64,000 bases of DNA, from NCBI RefSeq assembly GCF_964340395.1, contig NC_135568.1, positions 19,770,210-19,834,209 of the forward strand. The letters run 5' to 3'. Position numbers and translations under genes: made by a program. Below the pieces are notes generated by a model that searched no databases, had not been told where the DNA came from, and saw only the letters and a list, made by a program, of their open reading frames with translations. Positions 11,495 to 24,226 of the stretch are shown one piece after another. Source of the stretch: Glandiceps talaboti. Taxonomy: Eukaryota > Hemichordata > Enteropneusta > Spengelidae. Each line of letters begins with the position of its first letter. Positions within the stretch are counted from its first letter, which is position 1.

Positions 11495-11635
11495 CAACAA
11501 GAAGAACCCATTGGTAATGATGTACTGGTAGGCAAGGAATGTGTACTTGCCGTGAACGATTATGTCGAGAAGAGTCCTTGTGAGGCGTCCATGAAGAAAG
11601 GTGACGTCCTGAATCTCGTCAATGGTGCTAACAAG
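11495..11635 (+). CDS. SPTAN1-like: Alpha-spectrin SH3 first-half exon, copy 1 (displaced)
   Basis: This 141-bp, 47-residue exon has the acceptor ttatggtacag and donor AAG|gtaatg, phase 0/0. It starts QQEEPIG and contains [20 protein letters not shown], matching the alpha-spectrin SH3 start (ALYDY...EKSPRE..MKKGD). The first Tyr of ALYDY is Asn here. This copy lies 9.5 kb upstream of the repeat-9 exons that should precede it. Its flanks (11230-11720) match the intron around copy 2, so it is a segmental copy of roughly 490 bp. The preceding helix B exon was not copied. It is unlikely to be used unless it is spliced from the 5676 donor, with which it is phase-compatible. Confidence 0.8.
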
Positions 11636-11719
11636 GTAATGTCATTCCTGTACATTTCTTATGTTATGTCATGTATGCTGACTAGTGGGCACTCCATTCC
11701 ATTTTATCGTTTCATTTTT

Positions 11720-11838
11720 TTTAGCACAACTGAACTGATAAGATTCATTAGTGTTATAGGCATTGCTAAGTGTCTCTGTCTGTCTATCTGTCTGTCTCTG
11801 TGTATGTCAGTCAGTGTGTGTGGGTGTGGGTGTGTGTG

Positions 11839-11921
<83 letters not shown>

Positions 11922-13030
11922 GAACTTAAGTCAAAAACTGCTGTACTGATTGCCATATCTTGTGGGTGCATATTACCTTGCATGTCTAGTTGGGAAATAC
12001 CTCAATTCAAAATGATTTTATCACCTGTGTGTGATTTGGGTAAAACAAATATGGTGATTTGGGTAAAAAATGTGATTTTTGGTCAAAAACCTTAAACTCC
12101 AAAAGTAGTGGGCAGATTGGGATTAAATTTGGGTGAATCATTCTTCAGGGTGTTTATACTAAGAATTTTTCAGCACATGATGGTCCCATGAGTGATATGC
12201 AAATTAGAGCTAAAAATGTGTCTTTTTGGTCAAAAATGAATAATTCCAAAACTACTGAGCAGATTGCACTGAAATGTAATGGGAATGCATCTAGGGATGT
12301 ATGGATGAAGAAATGTTAAGTATACAATGATTCCATGAGTGATATTCAAATTAGGTGTACAAATGTTCATTTTTGGTCGTAAACTTATATCTCACAAAGT
12401 ACTTGGTCAGTGAGACTGAAACTTGGTGAGACGTTTCTGTAAGTGCAGATTTTCTTCAAAATATTTTTACACAATTTCCCCAGCAACCATGAACATGCCC
12501 TTAGGAACAACCAAATGGCAGTATATTTTGGTCAAATAACAACATCTGGTAGGCAAGTGAGTAAACATTCAAAAATTGTATGCAAATATCCCTAGCAACC
12601 ATGACCATGCCCATAGCAACAGCCAAACAGTTGTGTATTTCACAGATAACGGATTAATAGACAATTGAATAAACATTCAAACAATGTATGTAAATCTGCT
12701 TAGCAACAAGACCATGCCCATAGCAACAGCCAAATAATCATGTATATTGCAAAATAACAACAGGAATATAAAGACAAATGAATAAACATTCAAAAAATGT
12801 ATGTAAATCTGCGTAGCAACAAGACTGTGCCCATAACAACAGCCAAGTAATAACGTATATTGCAAAGATAACAGGAATAGAAAGACAAATGAATAAACAT
12901 TCAAGAAATGCATGCAAATGTGCCTAGCAACGAGACTACGCCCATAGCAACAGCCAAATGATCACATATTGCGAAGATAACGGGGATTGATAGACAATTG
13001 AATAAATGGGCACACTTTCAAATTTTTTTA
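11720..13030 (+). mobile_element. U-family element, longest copy
   Basis: The head is TTAGCACAACTGAACTGATA, then GTCT repeats and a GT/CGTG microsatellite (11770-11918). GTAAATGAACTTAAGTCAAA and about three core repeats of roughly 138 bp follow (ACTACTGAGCAGATT, TGATATGCAAATTA). Then come five or more tail units with CATTCAAAAAATGTATG and CATAGCAACAGCCAAA. The overall plan resembles the P family but with two different tandem monomers. No open frame of interest. Confidence 0.65.
11770..11918. repeat. GTCT/GTGC/GT compound microsatellite
   Basis: GTCTGTCT, then a (CGTG)n stretch, then about 40 bp of (GT)n, at the conserved microsatellite position of the U family. Confidence 0.9.
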
Positions 13031-13144
13031 TGTTAAAGTCGACATCTTTACTACCTCCAGGTCCTTGTGATGTGCAGGACAGTGCTTGGGCATAAAGGCA
13101 TAAAAAAATTGTATTGTTCCAAATACATTCAATTTTAAAGTAGG

Positions 13145-13210
13145 TCGTGGTGGTGGTGGTGGTGGTGGTGGTGGTGGTGGTGGTGGTGGTAGTGATGGTG
13201 GTGGTAGTGA
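13145..13210. repeat. (GGT)n microsatellite
   Basis: About 17 tandem GGT units. It explains the minus-strand poly-Thr, poly-Pro and poly-His open frames here. Confidence 0.9.
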
Positions 13211-13284
13211 CAACGGCAATGATTTGGTTTTGAATGTAATAGAAAACACGGACTGTGATACAAGTATACATATGATGGGAATAT

Positions 13285-14933
13285 CAGGGGTGAACAAATC
13301 CACTTGTCCGAAGTCCGGGACCAGTGATTTTTGGGGCGGACCACATAAATTTGACCTCGTCTAGACAGGAGATAACACTCAACACACATGTGGCTCATAT
13401 CATTACTAATACTGGTTTAGGGACACAAGAATTAGGAAGACAACGAAGAATAATAATTTCAATGTATAATAATTCAAATGTATCAAATGAAACATTTTAT
13501 TTGCTATCATTCTGTCAGCATTGTTTGTATTATTGTTTTTATTCATAAAGGAGCTTCAAATGATTTATAGTAGAACCCCTTTCATGAAATGATAGTCTAT
13601 GAAGTATCTCTTTTAGCACTGTGATATGATATTTGCCAAAGCCTCGATAACTGGCAAATTTGATTTTATCTCCACACCGTTACACGGACTCCCTCTAGTC
13701 AGGCAATGTATGTGTTCCTAGGTTTTTTTTCCAAAGCCTCGACGACTGGTGAATTTGATTTTATCTCGACACAGTCACACGGACTCCCTCTAGTCAGGCA
13801 ATGTATGTGTTCGTAGTTTTTTACTCCTCGCTGGATGAAGTCCGGACGGGGACTTATGGATTGGGTACGTCTGTCCGTCCGTCCGTCCGTCCATCCGTCC
13901 GCAGCCGATTTTTTTCAAACTTGGTACAGGAGCAACATACTATGGCATTATACATATGCACGTCAATTTGTTTTATGATACGATCCAATATGGCCTCCTA
14001 GCAGCCATTTTGTTTGCGAATTTTCCGTGTCCAAAGCCATAACTCAGACATGCGTGAACAGATTTCATTCAAAGTTGGTATTAGCACAGTGTTCTATGAC
14101 ATACATGTGCATATCTATTTTCGTCGTGATACAATCTGATATTGTTTGTTTGCGAATTTTCCATGTCCAAAACCATAACTCAGACATGCTTGAACAGATC
14201 TCATTCAAAGTTGGTATTAGCACAGTGTTCTGTGACATACATGTGCATATCCATTTTCGTTGTGATACAATCCGATATGGTTGCCTGGCAGCCATTTAGT
14301 TGGCGCAGTTTTCATGTCCAAAGCCATAACTCAGACATGCTTGAACAGAATAGTGATATCAAAAACAACCATAAGAGGCCAAACAGCATTAACCAGGTTT
14401 TAAAAATGACAACATAAACTGCCAGTTGCTTAAAACCCAATCATAGCGGGGACTATGTCATTTTCAATGACTTGTTTTTTCGTGAGATTTTATAGGATCA
14501 ACTTTGAAGTAGTCAGTTTCTTTGTACACTTGTGATGATTTGCTTGCAATGTCTGGGTTTTCCAGACAAGTTTGACAAAACGTAGTACAACTTTTGTCGT
14601 CATACTGCAATCATGACTAAAACTGTTTTCCAATGTTCTTGTCACATATTTCTGTCAAATTTCTTATCATTTGTGAAATCCAAGTGAAGTCGCCATTCAA
14701 TGTTTTTCGATTCATCGATGCCTCAAAAATAATAATTACAAATATAATAGAATTGTCAATTGACTGAAACCAAGCATGTCAACTTTGTATTTATTATTAT
14801 AAATTGTGTATTGTTCAACTAAAAGTGGTGTAAGTCTGAATATATAGATTCATAGGCAAGATTTAATGTTTCACATTAGCGGGACCAGGGACCACTAATT
14901 CTTTCAGCAGGACCACTGATTTGTTCACCCCTG
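13285..14933. mobile_element. Non-autonomous hAT-like element, 1.65 kb, with a P element nested inside
   Basis: The terminal inverted repeats are CAGGGGTGAACAAATC at 13285 and its reverse complement GATTTGTTCACCCCTG ending at 14933; CAGGG-type ends are typical of hAT. The flanks share GGAATAT (13278-13284 and 14934-14940), consistent with a 7-8 bp target duplication. Subterminal CAGGGACCA/GGGACCAGTG motifs occur at both ends. The interior holds a P element and no recognisable transposase. Confidence 0.7.
13822..14474 (+). mobile_element. P-family element, short copy
   Basis: The left end TACTCCTCGCTGGATGAAG is degenerate and the (CCGT)n tract is short. There are about two and a half cores and a complete 3' region ending TCATTTTCAATGACTTG. 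It is nested in the hAT-like element. Its 3' region gives the empty-site reference for the insertion at 2443-3534. Confidence 0.7.
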
Positions 14934-15119
14934 GGAATATTGATTAACGTTCAGTTGTCATGGGGAGGGGACGGTCATGTTTTACAAAATGGGACAAAGG
15001 GGAGGGTCATTTTTAACAAATGGAGAATTTGGGAGGGTCATGTTTTACTTAACTAACCATGTGTGATTTCTCCGGCCCTCCCCCTTCTGTAAGTACTGAA
15101 GGCTCCCTAATGTATATGA

Positions 15120-15215
15120 ACATAGATTAGTAGACAAATAAATAAACATTCAAAAAAAATGTATGCAATATTCAGTCAATTAAACAGTTGTCCTACAGTG
15201 CCATTGGCACTATAT
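15120..15215 (+). repeat. U-family tail fragment
   Basis: AATAAACATTCAAAAAAAAT...GTATGCAA and then ACAGTTGTCCTACAGTGCCA...TTGGCACTAT match the end of the U copy near 44260-44300. Confidence 0.55.
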
Positions 15216-16489
15216 TTCATACAATTTTATACATCACACTACCATGACTGCAGGTGGCAATCACCTGAAAATATCCATTGCGGGGACGGAGTCATCTCCG
15301 ATGATCGACTGCTTGTTATATCAATATCTCAGATGTTTATCCTATTGAGGAGTCTTGCACCTGTTACATGTTTTCTATTTTTTGTCTTGGGAGGTCAGCA
15401 AAGTCGTAGAAAAAATGTGAAAACCTTTCACACACCCATTGCTCTTTAATGAAGAAGGTGGGAGAATGTGAGATAGGTTTTATAATAAGCAGACAAACTA
15501 ACAACAAACTACTATCATGGCAAAATTGGTCAGTCAATCATCAAAGTCTTGGTCCACATTTTTGACTTGCTTTGTGAACTGTACTAAAAGTGCAAGAATC
15601 GGTCATCTAAACCTACAGCTCTCAAGACAAAACATAAAAACATTATTCATTATCATATACCTATGCCCATATCAATCACTCCTTGAGATGTTTAACATGA
15701 AATATCTGATATGGGATGTTAAACGTCAATGATATTCACATTAAACGTCATGACATTTATGTTAAATGTCATCAGAAAACACATCTCTAATTGGACAAAC
15801 ATGTCGATTCTGAACATAAACAACTTAAATAAAATGGAGGCTGATCGTCAGGGATATCGCGTATCCCACAGCACTGGAATTTTCAAAACAAGGAAATTTT
15901 GACAAAATATCCATACCCAAATGATACTATTTATGATCGTAAATTCACAACAACACAGTACATACATTTCGCAATGGTATCATGGGCACACGTATGGCTG
16001 TGTGTATTAGCCATCCACTGACACTGTATGCTACCCATACCACACTATCGTACAGCATGCAGTAGTTAAGCTCACGGTCAGCCAACCATCTACTTTTATT
16101 AACAATATTAAAGCATTTTCTGAAACTTTTAGAGAACTTACTCTAATACCAATATTGTATTTCAAAATGATTATGGAAAGTTACACCGAAATCTGATGAA
16201 AATTAATGATGGTTGAGCAGGGTCAGCGAACTACATGTATGTGTATATGAATGTCACCTGATAAACAGGTCACATGACACATGAAGTGAATGGCATAGCA
16301 AGTAGTACTCTTATATTTTTCATAATTTCCCTTTGAACTCCTGGGCATAGGCATATGATAAATTGGTTATTTCCCGATATCAACTCTTCATCCATTATAT
16401 CAACGTTTGTGAAGTTTCCGTAACATGATACTCATCTAACAACTTGTGTCACATTATAGAAACTGCACGAAGAGGGGATGTCAGGTAAT
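15216..16489. other. No gene recognised
   Basis: Mixed unique-looking sequence. Open frames at 15159-15449 and 15517-15732 have no recognisable domain, no splice context and no codon pattern that stands out. Confidence 0.45.
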
Positions 16490-17095
16490 AACCTCATAGT
16501 AGTGCTATAGGCATGGCAAAGTGTCTGTCTGTCTGTCTGTCTGTCTGTGTGTAAACAACTTAAAGTCAAAAACCGCTGGACCGATTGCCATGATATTTGG
16601 TGGGTATATTACCTTGGGTGTCTAGTTGGGAAATTGATCAAATCAAAATGATCCTACTACCGATGTGATTTGGGTAAAAAAACACGATATTTGGTCAAAA
16701 ACCTTAAAACCTTTAATTAAAAAATTACTGGGCAGATTGGCCTGAAATTTAATGGGAACATTCTTAGAGCATTTGAATTAAGAAATGTTCAGGATCAGAT
16801 GATCCCATCAGTGATATGCAAATTAGGTCTCAAAATGTGTCTTTTTGGTGAAAAATGTTTAATTCCAAAACTACTGAACAGATTGGACTGAAATTTGGTT
16901 GGAACGTTCTTCAGGGTATTTATATTAAGAAATATTAATGACATGACAATCTAATCAGTGTGTTTTTGGTCAAAAATCTATAAATAATGCCAAATTTATT
17001 GAGTAGATTGGGTTAAAATTTGATGGGAACATTCTTAGTGGTGCTTAGATCAAGAATTGTTCATAACATGTATCAGTGATATGCAAATGCTTGAC
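16490..17095 (+). mobile_element. U-family repeat, head plus cores
   Basis: TAGTGCTATAGGCATGGCAA and a (GTCT)6 tract are followed by AACTTAAAGTCAAAAACCGC and GGACCGATTGCCATGATATT. Then come about three core repeats with ACTACTGAACAGATTGG and TGATATGCAAATTAGG. The tail units are absent. Confidence 0.65.
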
Positions 17096-17575
17096 CCCCA
17101 CACACACTCACTTTAATAATTGTACTTTCATTTTCTGCCCACATGGGCGTATTGATTTCAAAGATAATGAATGAAGTATTAAAATTTCAATGTAGACGAC
17201 CATTAATTACAATAATGACAAATACTCGACTATTTATAAAGACGAAGTGTGAACTGACAACAGGTGAAAAAACTATACATTGATATCTGCATGTACAGTA
17301 CATGTGAATTACACCAGTGTTTTATTTAAGGGCGGTAAGTAGGTAAAATCTACCGGGGTTCCCACATCATTTTACCGGGGTTCCCCACCTAAACTATGAT
17401 ACATTGCATGGGAAGCACTACCAGTTTTACCTCTTTCCCCTTTCTGTTACCGGGGTTCCCAAACCTTAGCAAAAACACTGTACACGATGCTGCAGACTTT
17501 CGACTAGCATTCTTCAGCGTCGTCAAAAAAGTATAACAGCCTCATATACCTTTTTTTAAAGTGTTGATGTTGTGT

Positions 17576-20179
17576 ATACTCAAAGCAGGCCTTTGATGAG
17601 GAGGAATGTAGGAATATACTTGATAACCCAAATATTCCCCAACTTGACATGGATGCACAGACCCTCTTGGAGTCACCACTATCTCCAGGAGAAGTATTCA
17701 GTACACTGGCACCATGAGGGAGAACAAATCCCCTGGTAACGATGGGTTAACTGTAGAATTCTATAAACATTTCTGGCCATTAGTTAGTAAATTGGTAATG
17801 GACTCTTTTAACACTGCCATTGAGGTACAAAATGTAGGGGAATTCTCAGTCTCACAGAAACAAAGTATAGTTACACTAATTGAAGAACCGGGTCAGGACA
17901 GACAATTGTTGAAGAACTGGAGACCAATAATATCCTTAAATTAATGTTGATATGAAGCTGGTGTCGAAATCCCTGTCAAAACGACTTCAAAAGCTCTTCC
18001 CAAACATTGTTAGCTCTTCCCAAAATGCTTTTGTAAAGGGGAGTAACATAGGTGACTATGTAAGGTTAATTGACAAGATTTTTCATTTTACCAACAAATT
18101 TGAGATCCCGGCTATACTCTTGGCAATTGATTTCGAAAAAGAGTTTGATAGTGTAGACTGGGAATTTTTATACAGGGTACTCCGGAGATACAATTTTGGC
18201 CCTAGATTTATCGGCTGGATAAGGGCAATGTATAATCAATATAGAAAGCTGTGTGATGAACAATGGGTATAGCACTGGATATTTTTAATTAGGCCGTGGG
18301 ATCAGACAAGGAGACCCCTTATCGCCAATGTTATTTATACTAGTTCTTGAACCATTGCTAGTCGCCATAAGAACCAACAGAGATATCCATGGCATAAAGT
18401 GTGCTGATATAGAAATGAAAGAAAGTGCATTTGCGGATGATTTGATTGACTTGTTTTTTGACCTGTGAAAAATCCGTTGAGGTGCTATTTCAAGTGTTAA
18501 AGAAATTCCAGTCGTGCTCTGGTCTGAAGGTTAACACAGAGAAGACGGAAGGGGTGTGGCTTGGCCCATGGAAGGGGAGAGGGGAGTTAAAGTTTGGGGT
18601 ACGATGGCCTACCACCCCTGTCAAAATTGTTGGAGTCTATTTCGCGTACAACCAGAGGGAGGTTGAAATATTAAATAGTAGAACAGCACTAAATAAAATG
18701 AAAAGTGTCATAAACACTTGGAAAACAAGAAAACTTTCCCTTTTTGTGAAAGTTCATTAAAACTTTGGCTGTGTCTCAGTTTTCATATATATTAAATTGT
18801 GCTGTGCTTCCAAAAGATGTTCTCCAAAACATAAATAAGTTGATCTTCAACTTCCTCTGGGATGGACGGGACAAAGTTGCAAGGAAAACCCTGATAGGGG
18901 AGGTGGGCCAAGGTGGACTAAGGTGGACTAGGGGTACCAGACCTGACCATAATGAAAAAACAACAACGTATCCTAATAAAGAAGTTCTTGAACCCTGACT
19001 TCACTCAACCCTGGACAACATTTGTGAAAAAAGCATTAGAGAAAATAGGAGGAAAATTGATCTTCAAATATAATTACAATATAAACACCCTACCTATTAT
19101 TGGTGGATGTACACCCTTTTGGAAGGAATGTATGGAGTCGTGGGCCAGTGTGACAGAGGACTTCTATGGAGAATTCAATCAAATAATTTGGAACAACAAA
19201 CATATAAAGATAGGGGGAATGTCAATTTACTATCCAGAATTTGTTGAACATGGTATAATGAGAATTTCAGATCTGTATATGGAAAATGGAATTATACCAT
19301 GGCGTGAGCTGGCACTCTCTGAACTATCCCCCATTTTCAAACTAAAGTGGATAGGCATTTTACATGCGATTCCAGAAAATCTAAAGAATATAGATGATTA
19401 TATAGATGATGTCTGCATGAACATATCAGGTATTGCAACTCCTATAGAGGATAATCACAAAACACAAACTAAAGTCAGAACTCATCGACAGAAAATTTAC
19501 CAAACCAAGCAGTGAAAAGAAACTTGAAAGAGACCTGGGAGTTGGCCTACTGCAATGGCATAAAATGTATTAAACAAATTCTCAAAGTCACAGTCGATAG
19601 CAAATCAAGAGAGTTCCAGTTTAAAATTCTGCATAATATACTGTACACAAACGAGAAACTGTACAAATTAAACCCAGTAAAGTTCCCCACAAACCTCTGT
19701 AGCTTCTGTCATGCGGTCTCAGAGACCATAGAACACTTATTTTACAACTGTAAACACACTATTGGTATCTGGGAAGCAATAATAACTGTATGGGGCAAAG
19801 CACTTAAGTTAAGGGCTGTTCCTAGCAAAATCTGCCTAATTTTGTCAGACCCAGATGAGACACTTTTACTCAATTTCATAAGCCTTATAGTTAGAAAATA
19901 CATTTACTCCTGTAAAAGAAAGGAATCCCTTCCTGTGTTCAGAGAACTGTACAACCAATTTAAACTACTTTATAAGTATGAACACTTTATCGCAAAGAAA
20001 AACCACAAACTCATACCTTTTCTAAAGAAATGGACCCCCCTCATTCCATATGTATCATAAATGGTAATGGATTGCAATGTAAACATTGCTCTTTTGAGAA
20101 CTGGAATGTAACATGACATGTATATCTTTACAAATAACATCCAATAAAATACCTTAAATTACAAAAAAAAAGGAAAAAA
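17576..20179 (+). mobile_element. 5'-truncated L1-like LINE (reverse transcriptase), inactive
   Basis: A non-LTR retrotransposon copies its RNA at the target site. This copy keeps the reverse transcriptase and C-terminal region and lacks the endonuclease. Recognisable motifs are NKSPGNDGLTVEFYKHFW, AIDFEKEFDSVDW (motif A), IRQGDPLSPMLF (motif B), and FADDL for the catalytic YADD box. Near the C-terminus is CSFCHAVSETIEHLFYNC, a Cys/His knuckle of L1-type elements. At least five frameshifts or stops break the frame (near 17714, 17942, 18270, 18465 and 18760). An AATAAA and an A-rich tail end it at about 20179. A 17-bp duplication, AAGTGTTGATGTTGTGT at 17559-17575 and again at 20180-20196 with one or two mismatches, flanks it. 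Placement in the L1/Tx1 superfamily is inferred from motifs. Confidence 0.85.
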
Positions 20180-20206
20180 AAGTGTTGACGTTGTGTTCGA
20201 TCATTA

Positions 20207-20301
20207 GTGATCAGAATAGTGATATCAAGAAAATGACAACATAAACTGCCAGTTCTTTAAAACCCAATCATAGTGGGGACTATGTCATTCTGAATGACTT
20301 G
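20207..20301 (+). mobile_element. P-family 3' end fragment
   Basis: GATCAGAATAGTGATATCAA, AACATAAACTGCCAGTTC, then the terminal TCATTCTGAATGACTTG. The L1-like insertion adjoins its left edge. Confidence 0.65.
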
Positions 20302-20971
20302 TTTCTTGTTTAAATTTTGTCTAAATAAATGAACCCTTTAAACATACTGCAACAATACGAAGGCACTAATCAATATTTCCTGTCACCAACTCGTATTGTG
20401 CAACCCCCAATTTTTGAATTCAGTATGCTGAAGCTATTTCTGGGTCAGACTGTCCCATTCAATTGTTGATATAATTGTTATCGAGAAATCTTTAAATTAT
20501 GTGTATGAGAAGGAATACAATTCATATTTCTATTACTCAACTACTGAGAACAGAAAGTCAAGGTTGTATGTGAAAAAGTAGTGTAAGCGATATGACTTTG
20601 AATCTCTTCTCATGTCTAGCTGTCTGAGATACTGAGATAGATAAAATTTCAGATTAAAACATAGCCAGCCACACAGTCATTAACATCATATGATGTCTTT
20701 GTTAATCAATCTCAGAATTTGCCAATAATAAGTTAATGTTTACAGGGGGAATGCCCAATTATGGTACATTTGTCATATCAGGATGGTACTTACTACACTG
20801 TTGACATCATTCTAACAATTGGTGGTTTACTCATTTGCATGAACAACTTTTGGTTCATGATTTCTCATTGAACTGACCCTGAAAAAGAGAAATCTTGAGA
20901 ATTGGAGGCACTGATAGCCTCTATACTAACAAAGAAGTAATAATGAAAATATTGACTGTGATTTGTTGTAG
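20302..20971. other. Intron-like sequence before the repeat-9 exon
   Basis: AT-rich, with a run into tgatttgttgtag at the exon start. No other feature seen. Confidence 0.5.
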
Positions 20972-21121
20972 GACAAAGCATACCAACATAAACAAGATTT
21001 AGACTACTCCTTACAAGTACACCAGTATTTTGCTGATGCCAAAGAAGCAGAGTCCTGGATGAAGGAGAAGGAACGTATTGTGAGTAGCGATGACTATGGT
21101 AAAGATGAAGTTGAAGCTAAA
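20972..21121 (+). CDS. SPTAN1-like: Alpha-spectrin exon: repeat 9 helix A (SH3-bearing repeat)
   Basis: This 150-bp exon (50 residues) is bounded by tttgttgtag and AAA|gtaaga, phase 0/0. It contains YFADAKEAESWMKEKERIV and DDYGKDE. The Trp and the SWM.EKE block are the hallmark of helix A, and the flanking residues match the alpha-spectrin repeat that carries the SH3 insertion almost residue for residue. Upstream residues QDLDYSLQVHQ are the end of helix C of the previous repeat. It should splice to 24227 across a 3.1-kb intron that is mostly a Tc1-like element. Exons for repeats 5-8, which should precede it, were not found. Confidence 0.9.
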
Positions 21122-21144
21122 GTAAGACAAAAACTAAATAATTA

Positions 21145-23666
21145 CAGTCATCGCAGTAATTTCCCGCACAGCAACTTAACGATGTTGCCAGCTAATTAGT
21201 GAGCAATATTGAGAGTTAAATTGACAATTACCGAGACACGTGTGTGTTTTGTAACTGATGTGGATACATGCTGACTCAGCAGAAACTCGTTTCTGTATTT
21301 ATGTTACAATGTTTACACAAATGGCTCAACAAATTTCAAGTACATATACTTTCTGAATGGCGTGACTGCTTGCTGTATCATGAGTATAAGAACAAAAAAG
21401 TTTTTGAGATGTGTATAGAAATATCCTAGGTCACGGTATCACCGTATAAAAAAAGATGCATGCATGCGTTTTCTTGAAACGCTATTCATAAAGTAACTAG
21501 CCTAAGAAGTTGCCGGTAATTTTTTACCAACACATTTGAAGGTCACACTTGCAAGTAATTTATACTTCGCATTGTAGACTAAATATCCCGATTGACATAG
21601 TCTGGACTGATGTACTCTGGCTCTGAATGTATCAAAGCATACAGATAGACAACGTTGTTGACATTAATTTTGATTGACACTTCCATTAGATAGCAATGAA
21701 CCGTGTAGACAAATTTGATAGGATCATTCTTCTTCTACATGACTGTTGGCAAGCCTTTGATTTCGACATAATTTTGCCATTTTCTGGTTTTTAGATTTTA
21801 TTCGCTACTCCGTTTGCTCCTGTCATTCAATGTCTCTAATTCTCAAATCATGATAGTTTGACATGCCAATATAGTACAGCAGATAGCCTACACAGCGGAG
21901 AACCATTGCCGGTTTCAGTATGAGTAAACAACAGATAACTAATTTCTTTTCTCCGGCTAGTAAGCCAGGTAGGAGTGATGGAAATGATGAACAAACTGCT
22001 AATATCGCAACGAGACAGCAGGCAAATTGTGCCTTCCGAAATACTTCAAATGCTAAGCCTTTCGTTGTTATGGTGGCAAATTTGCACTTTCGTATGTGAT
22101 CTGTGCACTGTGTGCATGTCTGTTACTGTACATACAATGTATAACAATATCAGTATGTATCAAATATCTCGTATCGTCTTTACTTTAATTTATTTTAAGT
22201 GACCAATGATTGAGTTAATTTACAAAATCTTCAGAGGAATTAGTGTGGTGTAGACATTCACTGGTAGAAAAGTAAAAAATGATTCACGCAATACTCAACT
22301 TCCAAACATGTACTGCACTGGTGAAATGACACAATATATGTTATCAATTTCACATTGCACATCAGTCATCTGCTATGAAATATTTGTCAATGAGTAAACC
22401 AAACGAAAAAAAAATCCTACTGAACACTAATTGTACGTAATAAGTGATGTTTAGAACTACCTGCATTTATTAATTACGTTACTCCATCTGACTTGCATAT
22501 GTAAAATGAGACGGGTTCCCCCAGTTACTCCATTACTTTTCTGAGTACATTCACATTCAAATGGCACTGAAAAACTTCAAGATAGAAATATCGTAAAATT
22601 AAAACCCAAGAACAAGTATCTAAAATGTAGACATCAATAACAACTTTTACACAAATGATATATTCACAGATACATGTACCTCCAGTGCTCATAGTGTTTG
22701 AACTTCTATGGCTGTGAGGCTCATATGTCGGCCTAAATGTAGCATTAGACTTATAACCAAGAGTCAATACAAAGGAAATCCACAAAAAGAGAATATTTAC
22801 GGTGCTGTCTTGGCAACAACTTCTTTGATAGCAGTTTCTGTAAATATGTTGGCGAAGACATCGTGTGCTCTAATATAAGGTATCTTTTCACATGACGAAA
22901 ATATATCTGACACGTGTTAAATTCTGGGCAATACAGTGGTTGAAATAACAAATTAACATGTCTTAGCCTCCTAATATTTCACGTAAGTTTGGTTCGACAA
23001 TTCGACCATGAGGAAAACCAAAAAGTAGCAACATTTTGAAAGGTGACGTAGTACACTGACATCGTGCTCACGTTTTCAGGGTGATTGCTTCTATTTGCAT
23101 TGCCGTTAGAGAAATTCTAGCGATTGCTTCCAGTCAAACATTGGAACAGAAAAAAGGCACAAAAACAGAGGATAGAACCCTTAAAACCACGTCACTACAC
23201 GCTACATGCAGTTATTGCAGCTAGTATAAGACATGGTTTGAGTGAACCTCATAAACATTACATGGAAGGCCGATTCATTGAAGGGGTGGGCAGTGTGGTA
23301 CATCAATCATAATAACAATATTTATGATTAGTTACCGACTTTGATGGGTTTTTTTTTTACACATTGATGGTGTTAAATAAAGATTAGCAAGCTTACCAAA
23401 GTGTGATAGTAAAGTTGAGTATATAAATACAAATATGTTTATGCCAACTTATAACCTGTACATGAAATGGTTTCTTCCGGACAAAGTTTTATGAATTCAC
23501 CCGTGGCGCTACCCCACTGTTCTAATAAACAAGAAAGGCCTAAGGATGCAGCGACATCAGTTACAATATAAACATGTGTCTCGGTAATTGTCGATCGAAC
23601 TCTATTGTACATTAATTAGCTGGCAACATCAGTAGTTTGCTGTCCGGGAAATTACTGCGATGACTG
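21145..23666 (-). mobile_element. Tc1/mariner-like (IS630-type) element with about 100-bp inverted repeats
   Basis: The left end CAGTCATCGCAGTAATTTCC and the inverted right end share about 100 bp, including GATGTTGCCAGCTAATTA and CAATTACCGAGACAC. A TA dinucleotide flanks each end (21143-21144 and 23667-23668). On the minus strand a decayed transposase C-terminus is readable at 22751-23020: GRIVEPNLREIL, then after a frameshift LLFQPLYCPEFNTC, the region around the second catalytic Asp of DDE-type Tc1/IS630 transposases. The N-terminal part is not seen. It sits in a spectrin intron, antisense to the gene. A separate plus-strand frame starting at 21919 (MSKQQITNFFSPASKPGR) is of unknown meaning. 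Confidence 0.7.
22751..23020 (-). pseudogene. DDE transposase remnant (Tc1/IS630-type)
   Basis: From high to low coordinate the minus strand reads GFPHGRIVEPNLREIL, a frameshift or stop near 22970, then FQPLYCPEFNTCQIYFRHVK. The order NxGFxHG...PPYCPEFN is known from invertebrate DDE endonucleases of the Tc1/IS630 group. The key Asn of the first block is unclear, and Pro-Pro is Pro-Leu here. Only about 90 codons remain, so it cannot be functional. Confidence 0.55.
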
Positions 23667-24226
23667 TAATTGGTTGTAAGTTGAAATTTGGATATTAGAG
23701 GCACACCAGTAACAACGTGAAGTTCTGATGTAGAAGCAACCAACAATCTATCATCCTTACCTCATCCTTCATTGCTCTGGTTGAAATTGAGGAAAACTTT
23801 GACATTTGATATTAATCTTGAAATGTATGATTTTAGAGGTAGGCATACAGTCAGTAATCTGACATTGTCTTTTTTGTTTGGTTGAGGAAATTGTTATGTT
23901 TTGAATATAGTAGTGGACTTTGTACATGTAGCTTGTTGTTCATTGTCCATTGCTACTGATGTATAACAAGTTATTGGTAAATGATGGAGTAATTTATGCA
24001 GCTAATTATGCAGGTCTATACTATGATTAGGTAAAAACAGAAGCCAAAATGTAGTGAGAAAGTTTGGAATTGTTACCACTGACCAGGTTTGTGTTGTATA
24101 TTAGTAAATCCTCATTTTATGTGCTGCACTGCTGTAGCAGGTTGTCTGTTTTTAAGACAACGGTGGATACATCTAATCTAATATAACAGTTTGGTAAAAT
24201 ACATATTTGTATGGTTTATTTGACAG

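Noticed and set aside
12936-13398. Minus-strand poly-Thr, poly-Pro and poly-His frames
   Set aside because: Three frames of one (GGT)n tract; no gene context.
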